Below, in pieces: positions 9,338-18,875 of a stretch of 64,000 nucleotides of DNA. A program made the translations under genes and the position numbers. Position 1 is the stretch's first letter. The number at the start of each line of letters is the position of its first letter. The notes under the pieces were generated by a model that was given only the letters and a program-made list of their open reading frames with translations, ran no database searches and had not been told where the DNA came from. Source of the stretch: MSPOR6 sp964652195 (lineage in GTDB: Bacteria; Poribacteria; WGA-4E; WGA-3G); contig CAZZBB010000010.1 in the NCBI GenBank assembly GCA_964652195.1, forward strand, positions 47,032 through 111,031. The letters are read 5' to 3'.

Positions 9338-9367
9338 AGTGTAACATGCCATAAAGTGTTTTGTCAA
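9338..9367 (-). promoter_or_regulatory. Sigma-70-type promoter of the CBM9-like gene
   Basis: On the minus strand TTGACA (9367-9362) and TACACT (9343-9338) are separated by 18 bases, about 35 bp before ATG 9304. Confidence 0.5.
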
Positions 9368-9609
9368 CTGGAATTAAGACCATATAGGGTTATTTAGTTG
9401 TTGTTTCCTCGTATTATTTTGGCACATTTAACATCTATAGTTAACTGGCACAAGTCGTTATTATGAAACCACCCTACCGTTCATGGGTGTAAAGTACATG
9501 CTTTCACAAGTAATTGTATACAATTCAGGTGTTATAACCACAATACTTAATTAAAAGTTGACATAGGAATAGAATTAAGTAAATATACAAGGGAGTTGAT
9601 AGTTATAGT

Positions 9610-9816
9610 ATGTTTAATCCGAACAATATAAACGATTTCATGTCTAATGCCGTGGTATTTGACCAAGCCTTGAACACAGAAGAGGGGGTATGTAAAGTTT
9701 TTGGCATTAAAGCACTGGAAGGTATGTTCTTCGAATCACGATACGTTTTTAAGATCGGGGTTCGGAATCCCTCCTACAGAAGAGGAATAGAATCATATTT
9801 GACACACTTCTGCTAA
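9610..9816 (+). CDS. Doubtful small ORF running into a dispersed repeat
   Basis: 68 codons. The first roughly 48 residues (MFNPNNINDFMSNAVVFDQ...) look protein-like in composition, but the last 20 are encoded by the GGGGTTCGGAATCCCTCC repeat found in many gaps here. It could be a gene whose 3' end was replaced by repeat insertion, or chance. A GGGAG lies too far upstream (about 15 bases) to be convincing. No function can be given. Confidence 0.25.
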   Translation: MFNPNNINDFMSNAVVFDQALNTEEGVCKVFGIKALEGMFFESRYVFKIGVRNPSYRRGIESYLTHFC

Positions 9817-9961
9817 CAGGTTATATTAATGAAGTGTTAATAGTTGCCAATTGAGAAGTACTGTGCTGAAATTACAGAGCAATGAGGAAGTTGTTAATGC
9901 TATTTAGGTATGAATGGTAGTGTTCAGAATGCTTCAGGTATATAGGAATATTTAAATACAG

Positions 9962-9990
9962 TTGATATTAAGTAAAAAGTGTGTTATAAT
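9962..9990 (+). promoter_or_regulatory. Sigma-70-type promoter, probably for ftsH-folP-acpS
   Basis: TTGATA (9962-9967) and a perfect TATAAT (9985-9990) are separated by 17 bases. It is 166 bp before the ftsH start, leaving a fairly long leader. Confidence 0.6.
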
Positions 9991-10156
9991 TTGCTGATTC
10001 AGTTTCAACATATTAACAATAGACATAAGCGGAACAGACATATCACTAATTAGGTTGTTTACGCAATTTTTCTAAGAATCTATCCTGAATGCATGCTATA
10101 CTCTAAAGCATTGCTACAACCCGAAAAATATTAATAATGAAATTGAGGCGATAGGT

Positions 10157-12043
10157 GTGAACAAGAACACAAAAAACATGTTCGTGTGGTTTATTTTAGG
10201 CTTGGTAGTGGTGGTTGCTATCTACCAGCTTATTAATCGGAGCGATCAGGTTCAGGAATTGGCTACATCTGATTTCCATAATTATATTGAGCAGGGAAGC
10301 GCACTTTTTGATGGATACCTGATTCTTGATGACGAATGGATTGAAGGGAAGTTCAGCAAAGATTATTTACCTACAATAAAGGAAGAATTGGGGTTGGAAA
10401 ATGCATCAAATTGGAATGGTGCATTTAAATCCAGTCGTGATATCAGTGAAGATTATAAAATTCAGGAAAGACTGAAAGATAACGGAATAAGATACAATGC
10501 AAAACCAAACTCCAATTTTTCACAATGGCTCCTTATTTTCGGTACAACAATCGTTCCCTTATTAATATTTCTCGGTTTAATGATTTTCCTTTCTCGTCAG
10601 ATGCAAGGAAGTGGAAACCGTGCGCTCTCTTTCGGTAAAAGTCGTGCCAAACTTCATTCAGAAAATGAAGCAAAAATCACATTTGAAGATGTCGCCGGTG
10701 TTGATGAAGCAAAAGAAGCACTTGAAGAAGTAATAGAGTTTCTTAAAGCACCAAGTAAGTTTAAACGACTTGGTGGCACAATTCCAAAAGGCGTTTTGTT
10801 GGTTGGTCCTCCAGGCACAGGCAAAACAATGCTTGCCCAAGCAGTTGCAGGTGAAGCGGATGTCCCATTTTTTAGTATAAGTGGATCAGACTTTGTGGAA
10901 ATGTTTGTTGGTGTTGGTGCCTCAAGAGTACGCGACCTATTTGAAACTGGCAAGAAAAACGCACCTTGTATCATATTTATTGATGAACTTGATGCAGTTG
11001 GACGGCATCGTGGTGCTGGTATCGGTGGTGGACATGATGAACGCGAACAGACATTGAATCAACTCCTTGTTGAAATGCAAGGGTTTGAGGCTTCAGAAAA
11101 CGTCATTCTGATTGCAGCCACAAACAGACCAGATGTTCTTGATCCGGCATTACTACGTCCAGGTCGGTTTGACCGTCAAATTATCGTAGATTTACCAGAT
11201 GTCCGTGGTAGACAAGCCATACTTGCCGTTCATACGAAGCATCCTTATAAACTTTCAGATAATGTAAATTTAGAGATATTGGCAAAAGCAACACCAGGAT
11301 TCTCCGGGGCAGACCTAAAGAATATGGCAAACGAAGCTGCACTGCTTGCTGCAAGACAAGATAAAGACATGATTGATATGAGCTGCTTTGATGAAGCCAA
11401 AGACCGTGTACTCATGGGACCAGAACGACGAAGTTTAGTCATTAGTGATGAAGAACGGCGCATTACTGCATACCATGAAGCAGGCCATGCTCTTATGTTG
11501 CATTTTGTGCCAGAAAGTGATCCTAATTATAAGTGCACAATCGTCCCGCGTGGGAGAGCACTCGGTGTAACTGCTAAACTTCCGCTTGAAGAACGTCATA
11601 ACCTCAACAAGAAAGGTCTCCTTGCACATATTATCTTCGCATTAGGTGGTCGGGTTGCCGAAGAGATAATCTTTGGAGATCAAACAACCGGGGCCCAAAA
11701 CGATTTTGAACAAGCCACACATCTCGCACGCAGAATGGTCACACAATGGGGTATGAGTACGTTGGGACCATTGACTTATGGTCGAAGAGACGAGCAGGTA
11801 TTCCTGGGCAAAGAATTGGCTGTTCACCAAGATTATAGTGAACAAACAGCGATCGCAATTGATAAAGCAGTTTATGATATTGTCATGGAATGTTACGAAA
11901 AGGCAAGAGAGATAATAGAGACGAACCTTGATGGCTTGAAACATTTGGCAGATGCCTTATTAGAACACGAAACTTTGATTACTGAAGAAATAGAAGAGAT
12001 CCTCGGTCCCCGACCACAGTTACCAGCAAAACCCCTTACATGA
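10157..12043 (+). CDS. ftsH: ATP-dependent zinc metalloprotease FtsH
   Basis: 628 residues, normal length. Two membrane helices (about 9-24 and 130-150) bracket a periplasmic segment. The AAA+ domain has Walker A GPPGTGKT (about 217-224), Walker B CIIFIDELDA and an SRH (LLRPGRFDRQI). The peptidase domain has the zinc motif HEAGH (about 440-444). FtsH degrades misassembled membrane proteins and regulatory proteins at the inner membrane. The start is GTG at 10157 with GAGG about 9 bases upstream. It overlaps folP by ATGA. The commonly adjacent tilS-hpt pair is instead about 30 kb away at 42-44 kb. Confidence 0.95.
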   Translation: MNKNTKNMFVWFILGLVVVVAIYQLINRSDQVQELATSDFHNYIEQGSALFDGYLILDDEWIEGKFSKDYLPTIKEELGLENASNWNGAFKSSRDISEDYKIQERLKDNGIRYNAKPNSNFSQWLLIFGTTIVPLLIFLGLMIFLSRQMQGSGNRALSFGKSRAKLHSENEAKITFEDVAGVDEAKEALEEVIEFLKAPSKFKRLGGTIPKGVLLVGPPGTGKTMLAQAVAGEADVPFFSISGSDFVEMFVGVGASRVRDLFETGKKNAPCIIFIDELDAVGRHRGAGIGGGHDEREQTLNQLLVEMQGFEASENVILIAATNRPDVLDPALLRPGRFDRQIIVDLPDVRGRQAILAVHTKHPYKLSDNVNLEILAKATPGFSGADLKNMANEAALLAARQDKDMIDMSCFDEAKDRVLMGPERRSLVISDEERRITAYHEAGHALMLHFVPESDPNYKCTIVPRGRALGVTAKLPLEERHNLNKKGLLAHIIFALGGRVAEEIIFGDQTTGAQNDFEQATHLARRMVTQWGMSTLGPLTYGRRDEQVFLGKELAVHQDYSEQTAIAIDKAVYDIVMECYEKAREIIETNLDGLKHLADALLEHETLITEEIEEILGPRPQLPAKPLT

Positions 12044-12867
12044 TATGCCGAGGCATACAAATCCCTTTTGACGGACACACCCATATTATGGGTGTTCTAA
12101 ACGTTACCCCTGATTCATTTTCCGATGGTGGTGCATACCAAGATGTCAACACTGCTATTACACATGCCAAAAACATGGTTGCCGATGGTGCTACGATTAT
12201 TGATATCGGTGGGGAGTCATCAAGACCCGGAGCAGAACCAGTTCCGGAAGACGTAGAATTGGATCGCGTGTTACCTGTTATACACGCACTTGTTTCTGAA
12301 AAACTGGACGTTCCAATTTCTATTGACACAACTAAAGCATCTGTCGCACAATATGCGCTTGAAGCCGGTGCTCATATTATCAATGATATAACTGCACTTC
12401 ATGGCGATAACGCTATGGCACAGGTCGCAGCGGATATGGAAGCAGGTGTAATTCTAATGCATATGAAGGGGACACCCCATACGATGCAAAAGACAGCACA
12501 CTATCAGGATGTTATAAAAGAAATATATGAATCATTGGAGAATTGGATTACAAAGGCAACACAAAAAGGTATTCATCCAGATCGAATTATTGTTGATCCT
12601 GGCATTGGATTTGGAAAAACGACTGAACAAAATATACTAATTTTAAAGCACCTCAACGACTTCAACCGTCTAAACAAACCGATATTAATCGGTACATCTC
12701 GGAAATCCTTTATCGGTAATCTGTTAGATCTTCCTGTCACACAAAGACTTGAAGGTTCTCTGGCAACAGTGTGTTGGGCAATTACCAAAGGCGTAAATAT
12801 CGTGCGTGTTCATGATGTAAAAGCAACTGCCCGCGTAGCACGGATCACAGATATCCTATACCAATAA
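12040..12867 (+). CDS. folP: Dihydropteroate synthase
   Basis: 275 residues. It condenses p-aminobenzoate with dihydropterin pyrophosphate in folate synthesis. All family signatures are present: MGVLNVTPDSFSDGG, IDIGGESSRPGAEPV, PISIDTTKA, IINDITAL, IIVDPGIGFGK and GTSRKSFIG. The ATG overlaps the ftsH stop (ATGA), indicating translational coupling. Confidence 0.95.
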   Translation: MICRGIQIPFDGHTHIMGVLNVTPDSFSDGGAYQDVNTAITHAKNMVADGATIIDIGGESSRPGAEPVPEDVELDRVLPVIHALVSEKLDVPISIDTTKASVAQYALEAGAHIINDITALHGDNAMAQVAADMEAGVILMHMKGTPHTMQKTAHYQDVIKEIYESLENWITKATQKGIHPDRIIVDPGIGFGKTTEQNILILKHLNDFNRLNKPILIGTSRKSFIGNLLDLPVTQRLEGSLATVCWAITKGVNIVRVHDVKATARVARITDILYQ

Positions 12868-12884
12868 ATTAAGCTCATAAATTG

Positions 12885-13277
12885 ATGCTCCAACAAACAA
12901 TTCAAGGAATCGGTATTGATATTATAGAGGTAGAACGGATAAAAAAACTGTCTATCCGATGGGGGAGTAAATTTGAGAACCGCGTCTATACCACCCAAGA
13001 ACTCGAATATTGTGGAAATACACAGACACGGTATGCACGGCTCGCTGCTCGTTTTGCTGCAAAAGAAGCTACCCTTAAAGCGTTGGGAACAGGACTAATA
13101 GATGGAATGTATTGGCAGGATGTAGAAATTTGTGCGAATGCTGATGGTAAACCTATGCTCGTATTACACGGCAAGGTAAGACAATATGCAGCAGAACTCG
13201 GTATAGTGACTACCTTTGTAAGTCTATCCCATGCTATAGATTACGCCGTGGCACAAGTAACACTTTGTTCTGGTTAA
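12885..13277 (+). CDS. acpS: Holo-[acyl-carrier-protein] synthase
   Basis: 130 residues from ATG 12885; a TTG three bases upstream is possible too. It transfers 4'-phosphopantetheine from CoA to acyl carrier protein. The Mg-binding GIDIIEVERI and the FAAKEATLKALGTG motif are intact. It is 17 bp downstream of folP and most likely the last gene of the ftsH operon. Confidence 0.93.
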   Translation: MLQQTIQGIGIDIIEVERIKKLSIRWGSKFENRVYTTQELEYCGNTQTRYARLAARFAAKEATLKALGTGLIDGMYWQDVEICANADGKPMLVLHGKVRQYAAELGIVTTFVSLSHAIDYAVAQVTLCSG

Positions 13278-13464
13278 TTAAAATTGTGATGAAAACTGCA
13301 TATAAATTCATCTAACACCAGTATACTATTCTTATAGGGAATTATGGAAATAATTGATATTAATTGAAAAACTGATGAAAACTTGCCCTGAATATTTCAT
13401 ACGTTCAGTTTGAATATTAATAGCAACATAGGTTAACATAATATCCCGTGGAGATTGATACACA

Positions 13465-14619
13465 ATGAAAAGCATACTGGAATACCTACATAACAGTTTT
13501 ATGTCAATCAAGATAATTCAAACCCAGTTTTTTATTAGCACTTTGTGTGCTCTTTTCTGTTTAATGTTCCTAAATTGGACTGTCATTGCAGAAGACACCG
13601 CCTCAGATGCAGATAGATTTTTGAAGCGGCTACAAGGGGCAGAATACCGTGGTATGGGTGGGAGTTTCGTTGGTGTTGCCGATGGGGCAAATGCAATCGG
13701 GAACAATCCAGCCGGCATTAACTCAGGAACAGGAGATAGGTTTATCATTAATATGACCCGTTTTCCACATACAGTTGTCTTACTTTCTAAGACGAATGAA
13801 ACAGAGAAGTATGAGGATTATAGCCGATATGAACAGAATGCCTCCGGTATTGAAACATTGAATTGGGCATTTCCAATGGGTAAACTTGGAACTCTGGGAT
13901 TTGCTTTCTCCTTAGCACACGAAGGGTCGTTTCGTCGTGTGAACCATCAAGGAAAAGCAATTAACAGTTTCCCAGAAAATAACCTTGCTATCGGATTCGG
14001 TTACGGTTTAAACTGTTTTAAAGGCACAACTGTCGGATTAGATGCTAAATGGATACGTTCAAAAGTTACGGATACCTCTGGAACCGAACATCTTGGACGA
14101 GGTTATGCATATAATATAGGTATGATTCAACAATTTGGGAAGGCATTTCAGATAGGTATCGTCGTGCGTAATTTAAGTAATGGCCTATCATTTATAGATC
14201 CAAATGTACCAGATAAGATTCGTCGTGATGTTATTGCAGGTATAACCTATCAATACGATATTTCAAACATAGCTTTACGGATAGGGTTGGATTTACATCC
14301 GCCATTTACCGATGGTATTCGAGCTAACATTGGTACAGAGATATGGTATCATAATCGTATCGGTGTTAGAATTGGATACTTAAGAGACACGGAAAAACGA
14401 TCTGCATCGGTATATCTTTTGGAAGATGCAATTTTTGAAATGGAAGAACGTACATGGAAGGCAGTAGGTATTTCCTTTGGGATTGGTGTAAGAGCAGGGA
14501 ACATCACATTAAATGGCGCATATACGCCAGAATATAAACCTACAAAATCTGATGATGAACGTCTCCATATTGTTCAAGGCACAGCAGTTTATACATTCTC
14601 AATAGAACAGGCATTCTAA
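13465..14619 (+). CDS. PorV/PorQ-like (FadL-type fold) outer-membrane beta-barrel protein
   Basis: 384 residues. A hydrophobic signal (FFISTLCALFCLMFLNW) ends around residue 45. The mature N-terminus carries the hallmark GMGGSFVGVADGANAIGNNP seen in PorV/PorQ/UPF0164-type barrels, followed by alternating aromatic/glycine strands to a C-terminal phenylalanine (TFSIEQAF). Start 13465 has GGAG 11 bases upstream; ATG 13501 is an alternative. The same N-terminal signature appears in the lytic-transglycosylase fusion at 37762-39342. Ligand or transport role is not evident. Confidence 0.75.
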   Translation: MKSILEYLHNSFMSIKIIQTQFFISTLCALFCLMFLNWTVIAEDTASDADRFLKRLQGAEYRGMGGSFVGVADGANAIGNNPAGINSGTGDRFIINMTRFPHTVVLLSKTNETEKYEDYSRYEQNASGIETLNWAFPMGKLGTLGFAFSLAHEGSFRRVNHQGKAINSFPENNLAIGFGYGLNCFKGTTVGLDAKWIRSKVTDTSGTEHLGRGYAYNIGMIQQFGKAFQIGIVVRNLSNGLSFIDPNVPDKIRRDVIAGITYQYDISNIALRIGLDLHPPFTDGIRANIGTEIWYHNRIGVRIGYLRDTEKRSASVYLLEDAIFEMEERTWKAVGISFGIGVRAGNITLNGAYTPEYKPTKSDDERLHIVQGTAVYTFSIEQAF

Positions 14620-14654
14620 ATACTTCAAGACAATAATTGAGGGTGTTAATTGTA

Positions 14655-14768
14655 ATACCGTTTCTGATAATTAAAGTCTCTTTAATGTAGCATAAACTTT
14701 TAGTTTGTGCGGTATTTCAAGACATGCTTAACAACAGTTCATGGGATAAACATTTATAGAATGGTATA
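14655..14768. mobile_element. MITE-like element, degenerate copy
   Basis: ATACCGTTTCT at the left and AGAATGGTATA at the right are near matches to the inverted terminal repeats of the intact copies. The core GTAGCATAAAC...GTTTGTGC is shared. Length 114 bp equals the other copies. It contains no ORF. Confidence 0.6.
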
Positions 14769-14878
14769 ATAATCATACTACGTGTGCCATCGATTTTAAA
14801 AGTATGAATCACCCTCAAATCAGTACAGACTCATCATTGTAATTAAGGTCATTGTCTAAATTTAGCAAATTGTGTAAT

Positions 14879-15475
14879 ATGTCAGATAGATATAAAACAA
14901 TTAAGGGAATTGCATCGGCAAAACATGTAGCGAAAAAATCACGGTTTTTAGCAGAAGCAAGGTCAGTAGACAATCGGGATAAAGTGAAAAAAATCGTTGC
15001 TGATGTTAAGAGTCGTATACCACAAGCTACACATTATTGCTATGCTTATAGTATCGGAAATGAAGAAGAAAAACTGGAATACACATCAGATGCAGGTGAA
15101 CCAACACACTCAGCCGGTCCACCTATACTGGCTGCGATACAGGCAAACGAATTGTTAAATATAATAATCGTTGTTGCTCGGTATTATGGAGGAATAAATC
15201 TTGGAATCGGAGGATTGATTCGTGCTTATGGGGCATGTGCCCGCGCATGCCTTGAAAATGCAACTTTAGAAACACGGATTAAATATAAGGAATTACATGT
15301 AGATGTTCCTTACACTCAAATAGGAACAGTTGTAACATTGTGTAAACGTATGGGAGGACAGGTCAAAACAATAAATTACGAACCAAACCCAAACATACAA
15401 ATACAGATAAAGGAAAAACAGTTGGAAAGTATTCAGGTACAGCTCCAAAGCATTGGAATTACACCAAGGTATTAA
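14879..15475 (+). CDS. YigZ/IMPACT family protein
   Basis: 198 residues from ATG 14879, where homologues begin (MSDRYKTIKGIA); an upstream TTG at 14852 would add nine residues. The N-terminal IMPACT domain has KKSRFLAEA, ATHYCYAY, SDAGEPTHSAGPPIL and VVARYYGGINLGIGGLIRAY. A ferredoxin-like C-terminal domain follows. In other bacteria this family is linked to translation and stress, but its biochemical function is poorly defined. The GcvH-like gene starts 18 bp downstream, suggesting co-transcription. Confidence 0.88.
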   Translation: MSDRYKTIKGIASAKHVAKKSRFLAEARSVDNRDKVKKIVADVKSRIPQATHYCYAYSIGNEEEKLEYTSDAGEPTHSAGPPILAAIQANELLNIIIVVARYYGGINLGIGGLIRAYGACARACLENATLETRIKYKELHVDVPYTQIGTVVTLCKRMGGQVKTINYEPNPNIQIQIKEKQLESIQVQLQSIGITPRY

Positions 15476-15493
15476 ATTTCGGAGGAATACACG

Positions 15494-15925
15494 TTGAGCA
15501 CAGTGAAATATACAACTACACATGAATGGATTGAAGTCGTTGGTACAGATGGAACTATTGGTATTACAGAGCGAGCCCAGCTAATTTATGGTGAAATTAT
15601 TTTTATTGATATTTCACCTGAACAAGAATGTGAACAAGGAGAGATTATAGGAAGAATTGAAACTGAAACCGGAGGAAACTTCTATCTTTACGCACCTGTC
15701 GCTGGAGAAATATACGAAGTAAATACAGCTCTGGAAGAAGATATTGACCTGATAAATAATGTGCCGGAAAACGATGGTTGGATATGTAAAATATACATTG
15801 ATAATCTGAGTGAACTTGATTCACTCATGAATTTATCCGATTATGAAGACTATGAAGAAGATGAAATTGATGAAGGTGAATATTTACCTGAGACAGATTT
15901 TTTTGAGAATATTGACGACTATTGA
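15494..15925 (+). CDS. gcvH: GcvH-like protein lacking the lipoylated lysine
   Basis: 143 residues. The fold matches the glycine-cleavage H protein throughout: KYTTTHEWIEV, GITERAQLIYGEIIFIDI, YAPVAGEIYEVNTALEED, GWICKI and the SELDSLMN tail. The normal ESVK lipoyl site reads ETETGG here, so the acceptor lysine is threonine and no lysine is nearby. An acidic extension (about 20 D/E) follows residue 118. TTG is the start because GGAGG lies 9 bases before it. It shares an operon with the YigZ-like gene. No gcvT or gcvP is present here. It probably does not carry a lipoyl arm and may be an H-protein-derived binding protein. Confidence 0.8.
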   Translation: MSTVKYTTTHEWIEVVGTDGTIGITERAQLIYGEIIFIDISPEQECEQGEIIGRIETETGGNFYLYAPVAGEIYEVNTALEEDIDLINNVPENDGWICKIYIDNLSELDSLMNLSDYEDYEEDEIDEGEYLPETDFFENIDDY

Positions 15926-16863
15926 TTACTGGTAGAGGCAATAAAAATACGACGGACAATCCGTTGTTTTGGAACTGGAATTACAGTTTCTACAGTATAT
16001 CCTAAGTCATTGAGTGGCTTGCTTAGGTCACGAATATCAATAAAAGCTGCTTTTGGCGCACGGGTTCGTAGGTTAGCAAGGATTTCTGTAGCTGCTTCCG
16101 TATCTTTCACAAGACTTATACCGTAAGGTAAATCTGTAGCAACTGCATCAAATTGTCCTGTAACTGTTCTTGCATCTTCTAATTTGATTTTTGCCCTAAG
16201 ACCGAAGTGGTACAGATTTTTGGTTGTTGCCCCAATCATGCGAGGGTTATTATCCGATCCTGATGCTTGAAGTCCACTATGTGCCGCAGACATTACAATT
16301 GTCCCCGTTCCACAACAAGGGTCTAAAATATGCTCACCAGGACCAGCTACAAGGTTGACGAGGACGCGTGCCAGTCTAGCCGGTAGCGAACTGGAAGTTG
16401 TATGAGGGCGGTGGTCATGCGCCATCCACATGCCATCAGATTCAGATAGCAAACGGCCGAACCATATCTTTTCGGAGGTAATCACGGTTGAAAATACGAC
16501 TCGCGGACAGGATAAATTGGGTTTTCCATCGATCAAACTTCCTATCTGACTGGCTAAAGTCATTGAGTTTATATTCAAACTCTTCGGCTTTTTAATCACT
16601 GATACGCGAAATCCGTCTTCATATAAATTTGCTGCTTTGATGTATGTACAGAGTTCCTCAACACTTGACGTAGAAAAGAGGACTTGTATACAACTTTTGA
16701 GATAAGCACCTCTACATACATTGACACAAGTGTCTGAAACTGTGATACCATACTCATTTGGTGCATTCCCTGTTAATGCCACTGATTCTGCTGATGCAAG
16801 TTCGGTGAGTTGCGACGGAATCGCTACAAGATAGAGATACTCTTGAGTTGCCATATTAGTCAT
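15919..16863 (-). CDS. Trm11/THUMP-type putative RNA methyltransferase
   Basis: 314 residues from ATG 16863; 16854 is also possible. The C-terminal half is a SAM-dependent Rossmann methyltransferase with HILDPCCGTGTIVMSAA (motif I), GSDNNPRMI and a catalytic DLPYG (NPPY-type motif IV). The combination with HDHRPHTTSSSLPARLARV resembles archaeal/eukaryal Trm11-like and UPF0020 enzymes that methylate guanosine in RNA. The N-terminal half is not a clear THUMP domain. It converges with the GcvH-like gene and overlaps its stop by 7 bp. Confidence 0.75.
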   Translation of the reverse strand: MTNMATQEYLYLVAIPSQLTELASAESVALTGNAPNEYGITVSDTCVNVCRGAYLKSCIQVLFSTSSVEELCTYIKAANLYEDGFRVSVIKKPKSLNINSMTLASQIGSLIDGKPNLSCPRVVFSTVITSEKIWFGRLLSESDGMWMAHDHRPHTTSSSLPARLARVLVNLVAGPGEHILDPCCGTGTIVMSAAHSGLQASGSDNNPRMIGATTKNLYHFGLRAKIKLEDARTVTGQFDAVATDLPYGISLVKDTEAATEILANLRTRAPKAAFIDIRDLSKPLNDLGYTVETVIPVPKQRIVRRIFIASTSNQ

Positions 16864-16907
16864 AATACCATAAACATAAAGAAATAACAATTTTAGAAAG
16901 GAAAAGC

Positions 16908-17747
16908 ATGGTACCAGAAACTGAAAAAATCAGAATTGGACATAGTCCAGATTCTGATGATGCCTTCATGTTTTATGCTCTTGCAAAAGGACATATATCA
17001 ACAGGACCGTTTGAAATTGTCCATGTTATTGAAGATATTGAAACATTAAATCGACGCGCACTTGCAGCAGAACTTGAGGTGACAGCAATTTCTGTTCACG
17101 CCTATGCTTATGTAGCAAAGGATTACGCCTTCATGCCTTGTGGGGCAAGTATTGGAGATCAGTACGGTCCTCTAATTGTATCAAAAGAGCCGTTCGAGTC
17201 TCTTACGGGAAAACGTGTTGCTATACCCGGTGATATGACGACTGCTTATCTTACAATGAAACTTTACCAACCAGATGTTGAGACAGAACCTCATCGATTT
17301 GATGAGATATTAGATGTTGTCCAGCAAGGCAAGGTGGATGCGGGGTTGATTATTCATGAAGGACAATTAACCTATATACGTGAAGGATTTCATAAGATAG
17401 TGGATCTCGGTGAATGGTGGTATGAAGATACAGGATTGCCACTCCCACTTGGGGCAAACGTAATACGACGAAATCTTGGTGAAGAAAAAATACGTTCTAT
17501 CACCAGTTTATTAAAACAGAGCATTCAATATTCACTTGATCACCGTGAAAGCGGACTTGAATACGCTATGACTTATGCAAGGGACATGGAAACTGAACTC
17601 GCTGATAAGTTCGTAGGAATGTATGTGAATGATTTTACATTGGATTATGGAGATGACGGAAGAACTGCGGTGCAACTTCTACTCACTCGAGGTTATGAGG
17701 CAGGTATAATTCCGCATCACGTTCAAGCCGATTTTGTTACACTATGA
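16908..17747 (+). CDS. mqnD: 1,4-dihydroxy-6-naphthoate synthase (futalosine menaquinone pathway)
   Basis: 279 residues, typical length. The MqnD signatures IRIGHSPDSDDAFMFYAL, VTAISVHAYAYV, YGPLIVS, VAIPGDMTTAYL and LIIHEGQLTY are present, as is the LPLPLGANVIRR region. It converts cyclic dehypoxanthine futalosine to 1,4-dihydroxy-6-naphthoate, so the organism probably makes menaquinone by the futalosine route; the other mqn genes are not in this window. AAAGGA stands 6 bases before ATG. It is divergent from the methyltransferase gene. Confidence 0.9.
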   Translation: MVPETEKIRIGHSPDSDDAFMFYALAKGHISTGPFEIVHVIEDIETLNRRALAAELEVTAISVHAYAYVAKDYAFMPCGASIGDQYGPLIVSKEPFESLTGKRVAIPGDMTTAYLTMKLYQPDVETEPHRFDEILDVVQQGKVDAGLIIHEGQLTYIREGFHKIVDLGEWWYEDTGLPLPLGANVIRRNLGEEKIRSITSLLKQSIQYSLDHRESGLEYAMTYARDMETELADKFVGMYVNDFTLDYGDDGRTAVQLLLTRGYEAGIIPHHVQADFVTL

Positions 17748-17777
17748 TAGAAGTAAAACAGGATGTAGTGGTAACTA

Positions 17778-18011
17778 ATGGATGTAAAACGTCGCAGGAG
17801 TTTTCAATTAGAAGATGTGGATGCTAATAAACTTGCGTCCGGGATCATATATGATGAGGGGAATGTTCAGGTGTTATGGCGAACAGATATTGGATATACT
17901 GCGGAGCAATATTCCTCTCTTCACCTTATTATAGATCTTATTCCTGGGATAGTTGTATTGCGGATGGACAGTTCAGAGGATAAAGTAATTCAGGAAACCG
18001 TATTATCGTAA
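17778..18011 (+). CDS. Small protein of unknown function following mqnD
   Basis: 77 residues (MDVKRRRSFQLEDVDANKL...). It starts 30 bp after mqnD on the same strand and its last 9 bp overlap the convergent gene at 18003. It is mostly hydrophilic with one short beta-rich hydrophobic stretch (LHLIIDLIPGIVVLRM). No family was recognised. Its operon position suggests co-expression with mqnD; no functional link is visible. Confidence 0.55.
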   Translation: MDVKRRRSFQLEDVDANKLASGIIYDEGNVQVLWRTDIGYTAEQYSSLHLIIDLIPGIVVLRMDSSEDKVIQETVLS

Positions 18012-18875
18012 TCGACTATCTGCTAATTTTACTATTTGTCCACTTTCCTGTGCGATATACATATAGCCAAGACCATCTAAGGTTACACCTTCTTGGTCGT
18101 TACCCGGTAATAGATACCGGTGTAGTGATGTGCCATCCGTCTTGAGTACAACTAAAAGGTTTGTTGTATCGCTAATAAGTATCAGAGAATCAGCTTGTGA
18201 ATCGTAGGTGAGACCGGAAATATCAATAAAATCCATTTCATGGAATCGAATTATTGTGCCTTCCGTTTCTGAGGTATCGGACGACTTAATCGGAATGACG
18301 ACTTCACAGACAACAGATAGTTCACGATTTGGTTTCAGACTAACGGATTGATTTCCAATCCAAAAAGTCCCACCCTCAGCGTGAGATGTATCTGGAACAA
18401 AAGCAATCGCCTCCATCCCCATACCACCCTTTTTCAGAAGGGTTTTTCCTTCAAACAAACGATTAACTGTAAATTCTCGAACAATGGTCAGAGTCTTCGG
18501 ATTTATTTCTAAGATCACTTCGTCATCTTCAACTGCAACATAAAGCAATCCGGTCTTAGGGTTAATAGTAATCCCTTCAAGATCTCGTCCTTGAAGAGAC
18601 TTTTTTCGGATTGTAAATCCATCCGGACGGATTTCATGAATATGTCCTTCATCGTCTACAACGAATAAAGTTTTCCGAGTCGGATGATAGGTCACCCCAG
18701 AAGGTTCAGATATTTTTTCTTTATTTATATGACCTAACCAAGTGTATGGGAGTTCAATCGGTATAGATGCAGCTTTGTTTTTTCTTTCTGAATCCTCTAA
18801 ATAAATCAGAAAGTAGACAAGGAAGGCACTCACAATCAGAAAGCAGATAAAAGCAAGTATTCTCTTATATTGCAT
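18003..18875 (-). CDS. SdiA-regulated-type membrane-anchored beta-propeller protein
   Basis: 290 residues. An N-terminal signal anchor (ILAFICFLIVSAFLVYFLIY) is followed by YVTN/NHL-like repeats: EPSGVTYHPTRKTLFVVDDEG, LEGITINPKTGLLYVAVED, GMEAIAFVPD and ISGLTYDSQADSLILISD. This order matches the SdiA-regulated (YjiK) family, extracytoplasmic propellers of unknown ligand. It lacks the long repeats of the sigma-propellers and is unrelated to them. Monocistronic. Confidence 0.75.
   Translation of the reverse strand: MQYKRILAFICFLIVSAFLVYFLIYLEDSERKNKAASIPIELPYTWLGHINKEKISEPSGVTYHPTRKTLFVVDDEGHIHEIRPDGFTIRKKSLQGRDLEGITINPKTGLLYVAVEDDEVILEINPKTLTIVREFTVNRLFEGKTLLKKGGMGMEAIAFVPDTSHAEGGTFWIGNQSVSLKPNRELSVVCEVVIPIKSSDTSETEGTIIRFHEMDFIDISGLTYDSQADSLILISDTTNLLVVLKTDGTSLHRYLLPGNDQEGVTLDGLGYMYIAQESGQIVKLADSRLR

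Larger units (their letters stand above)
9368..10156. other. Long intergenic region upstream of ftsH
   Basis: 789 bp. It holds a weak 68-codon frame (9610-9816, see separate entry), a dispersed repeat at about 9753-9790 (GATCGGGGTTCGGAATCCCT) and the ftsH promoter (9962-9990). Nothing else recognisable was found. Confidence 0.5.
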
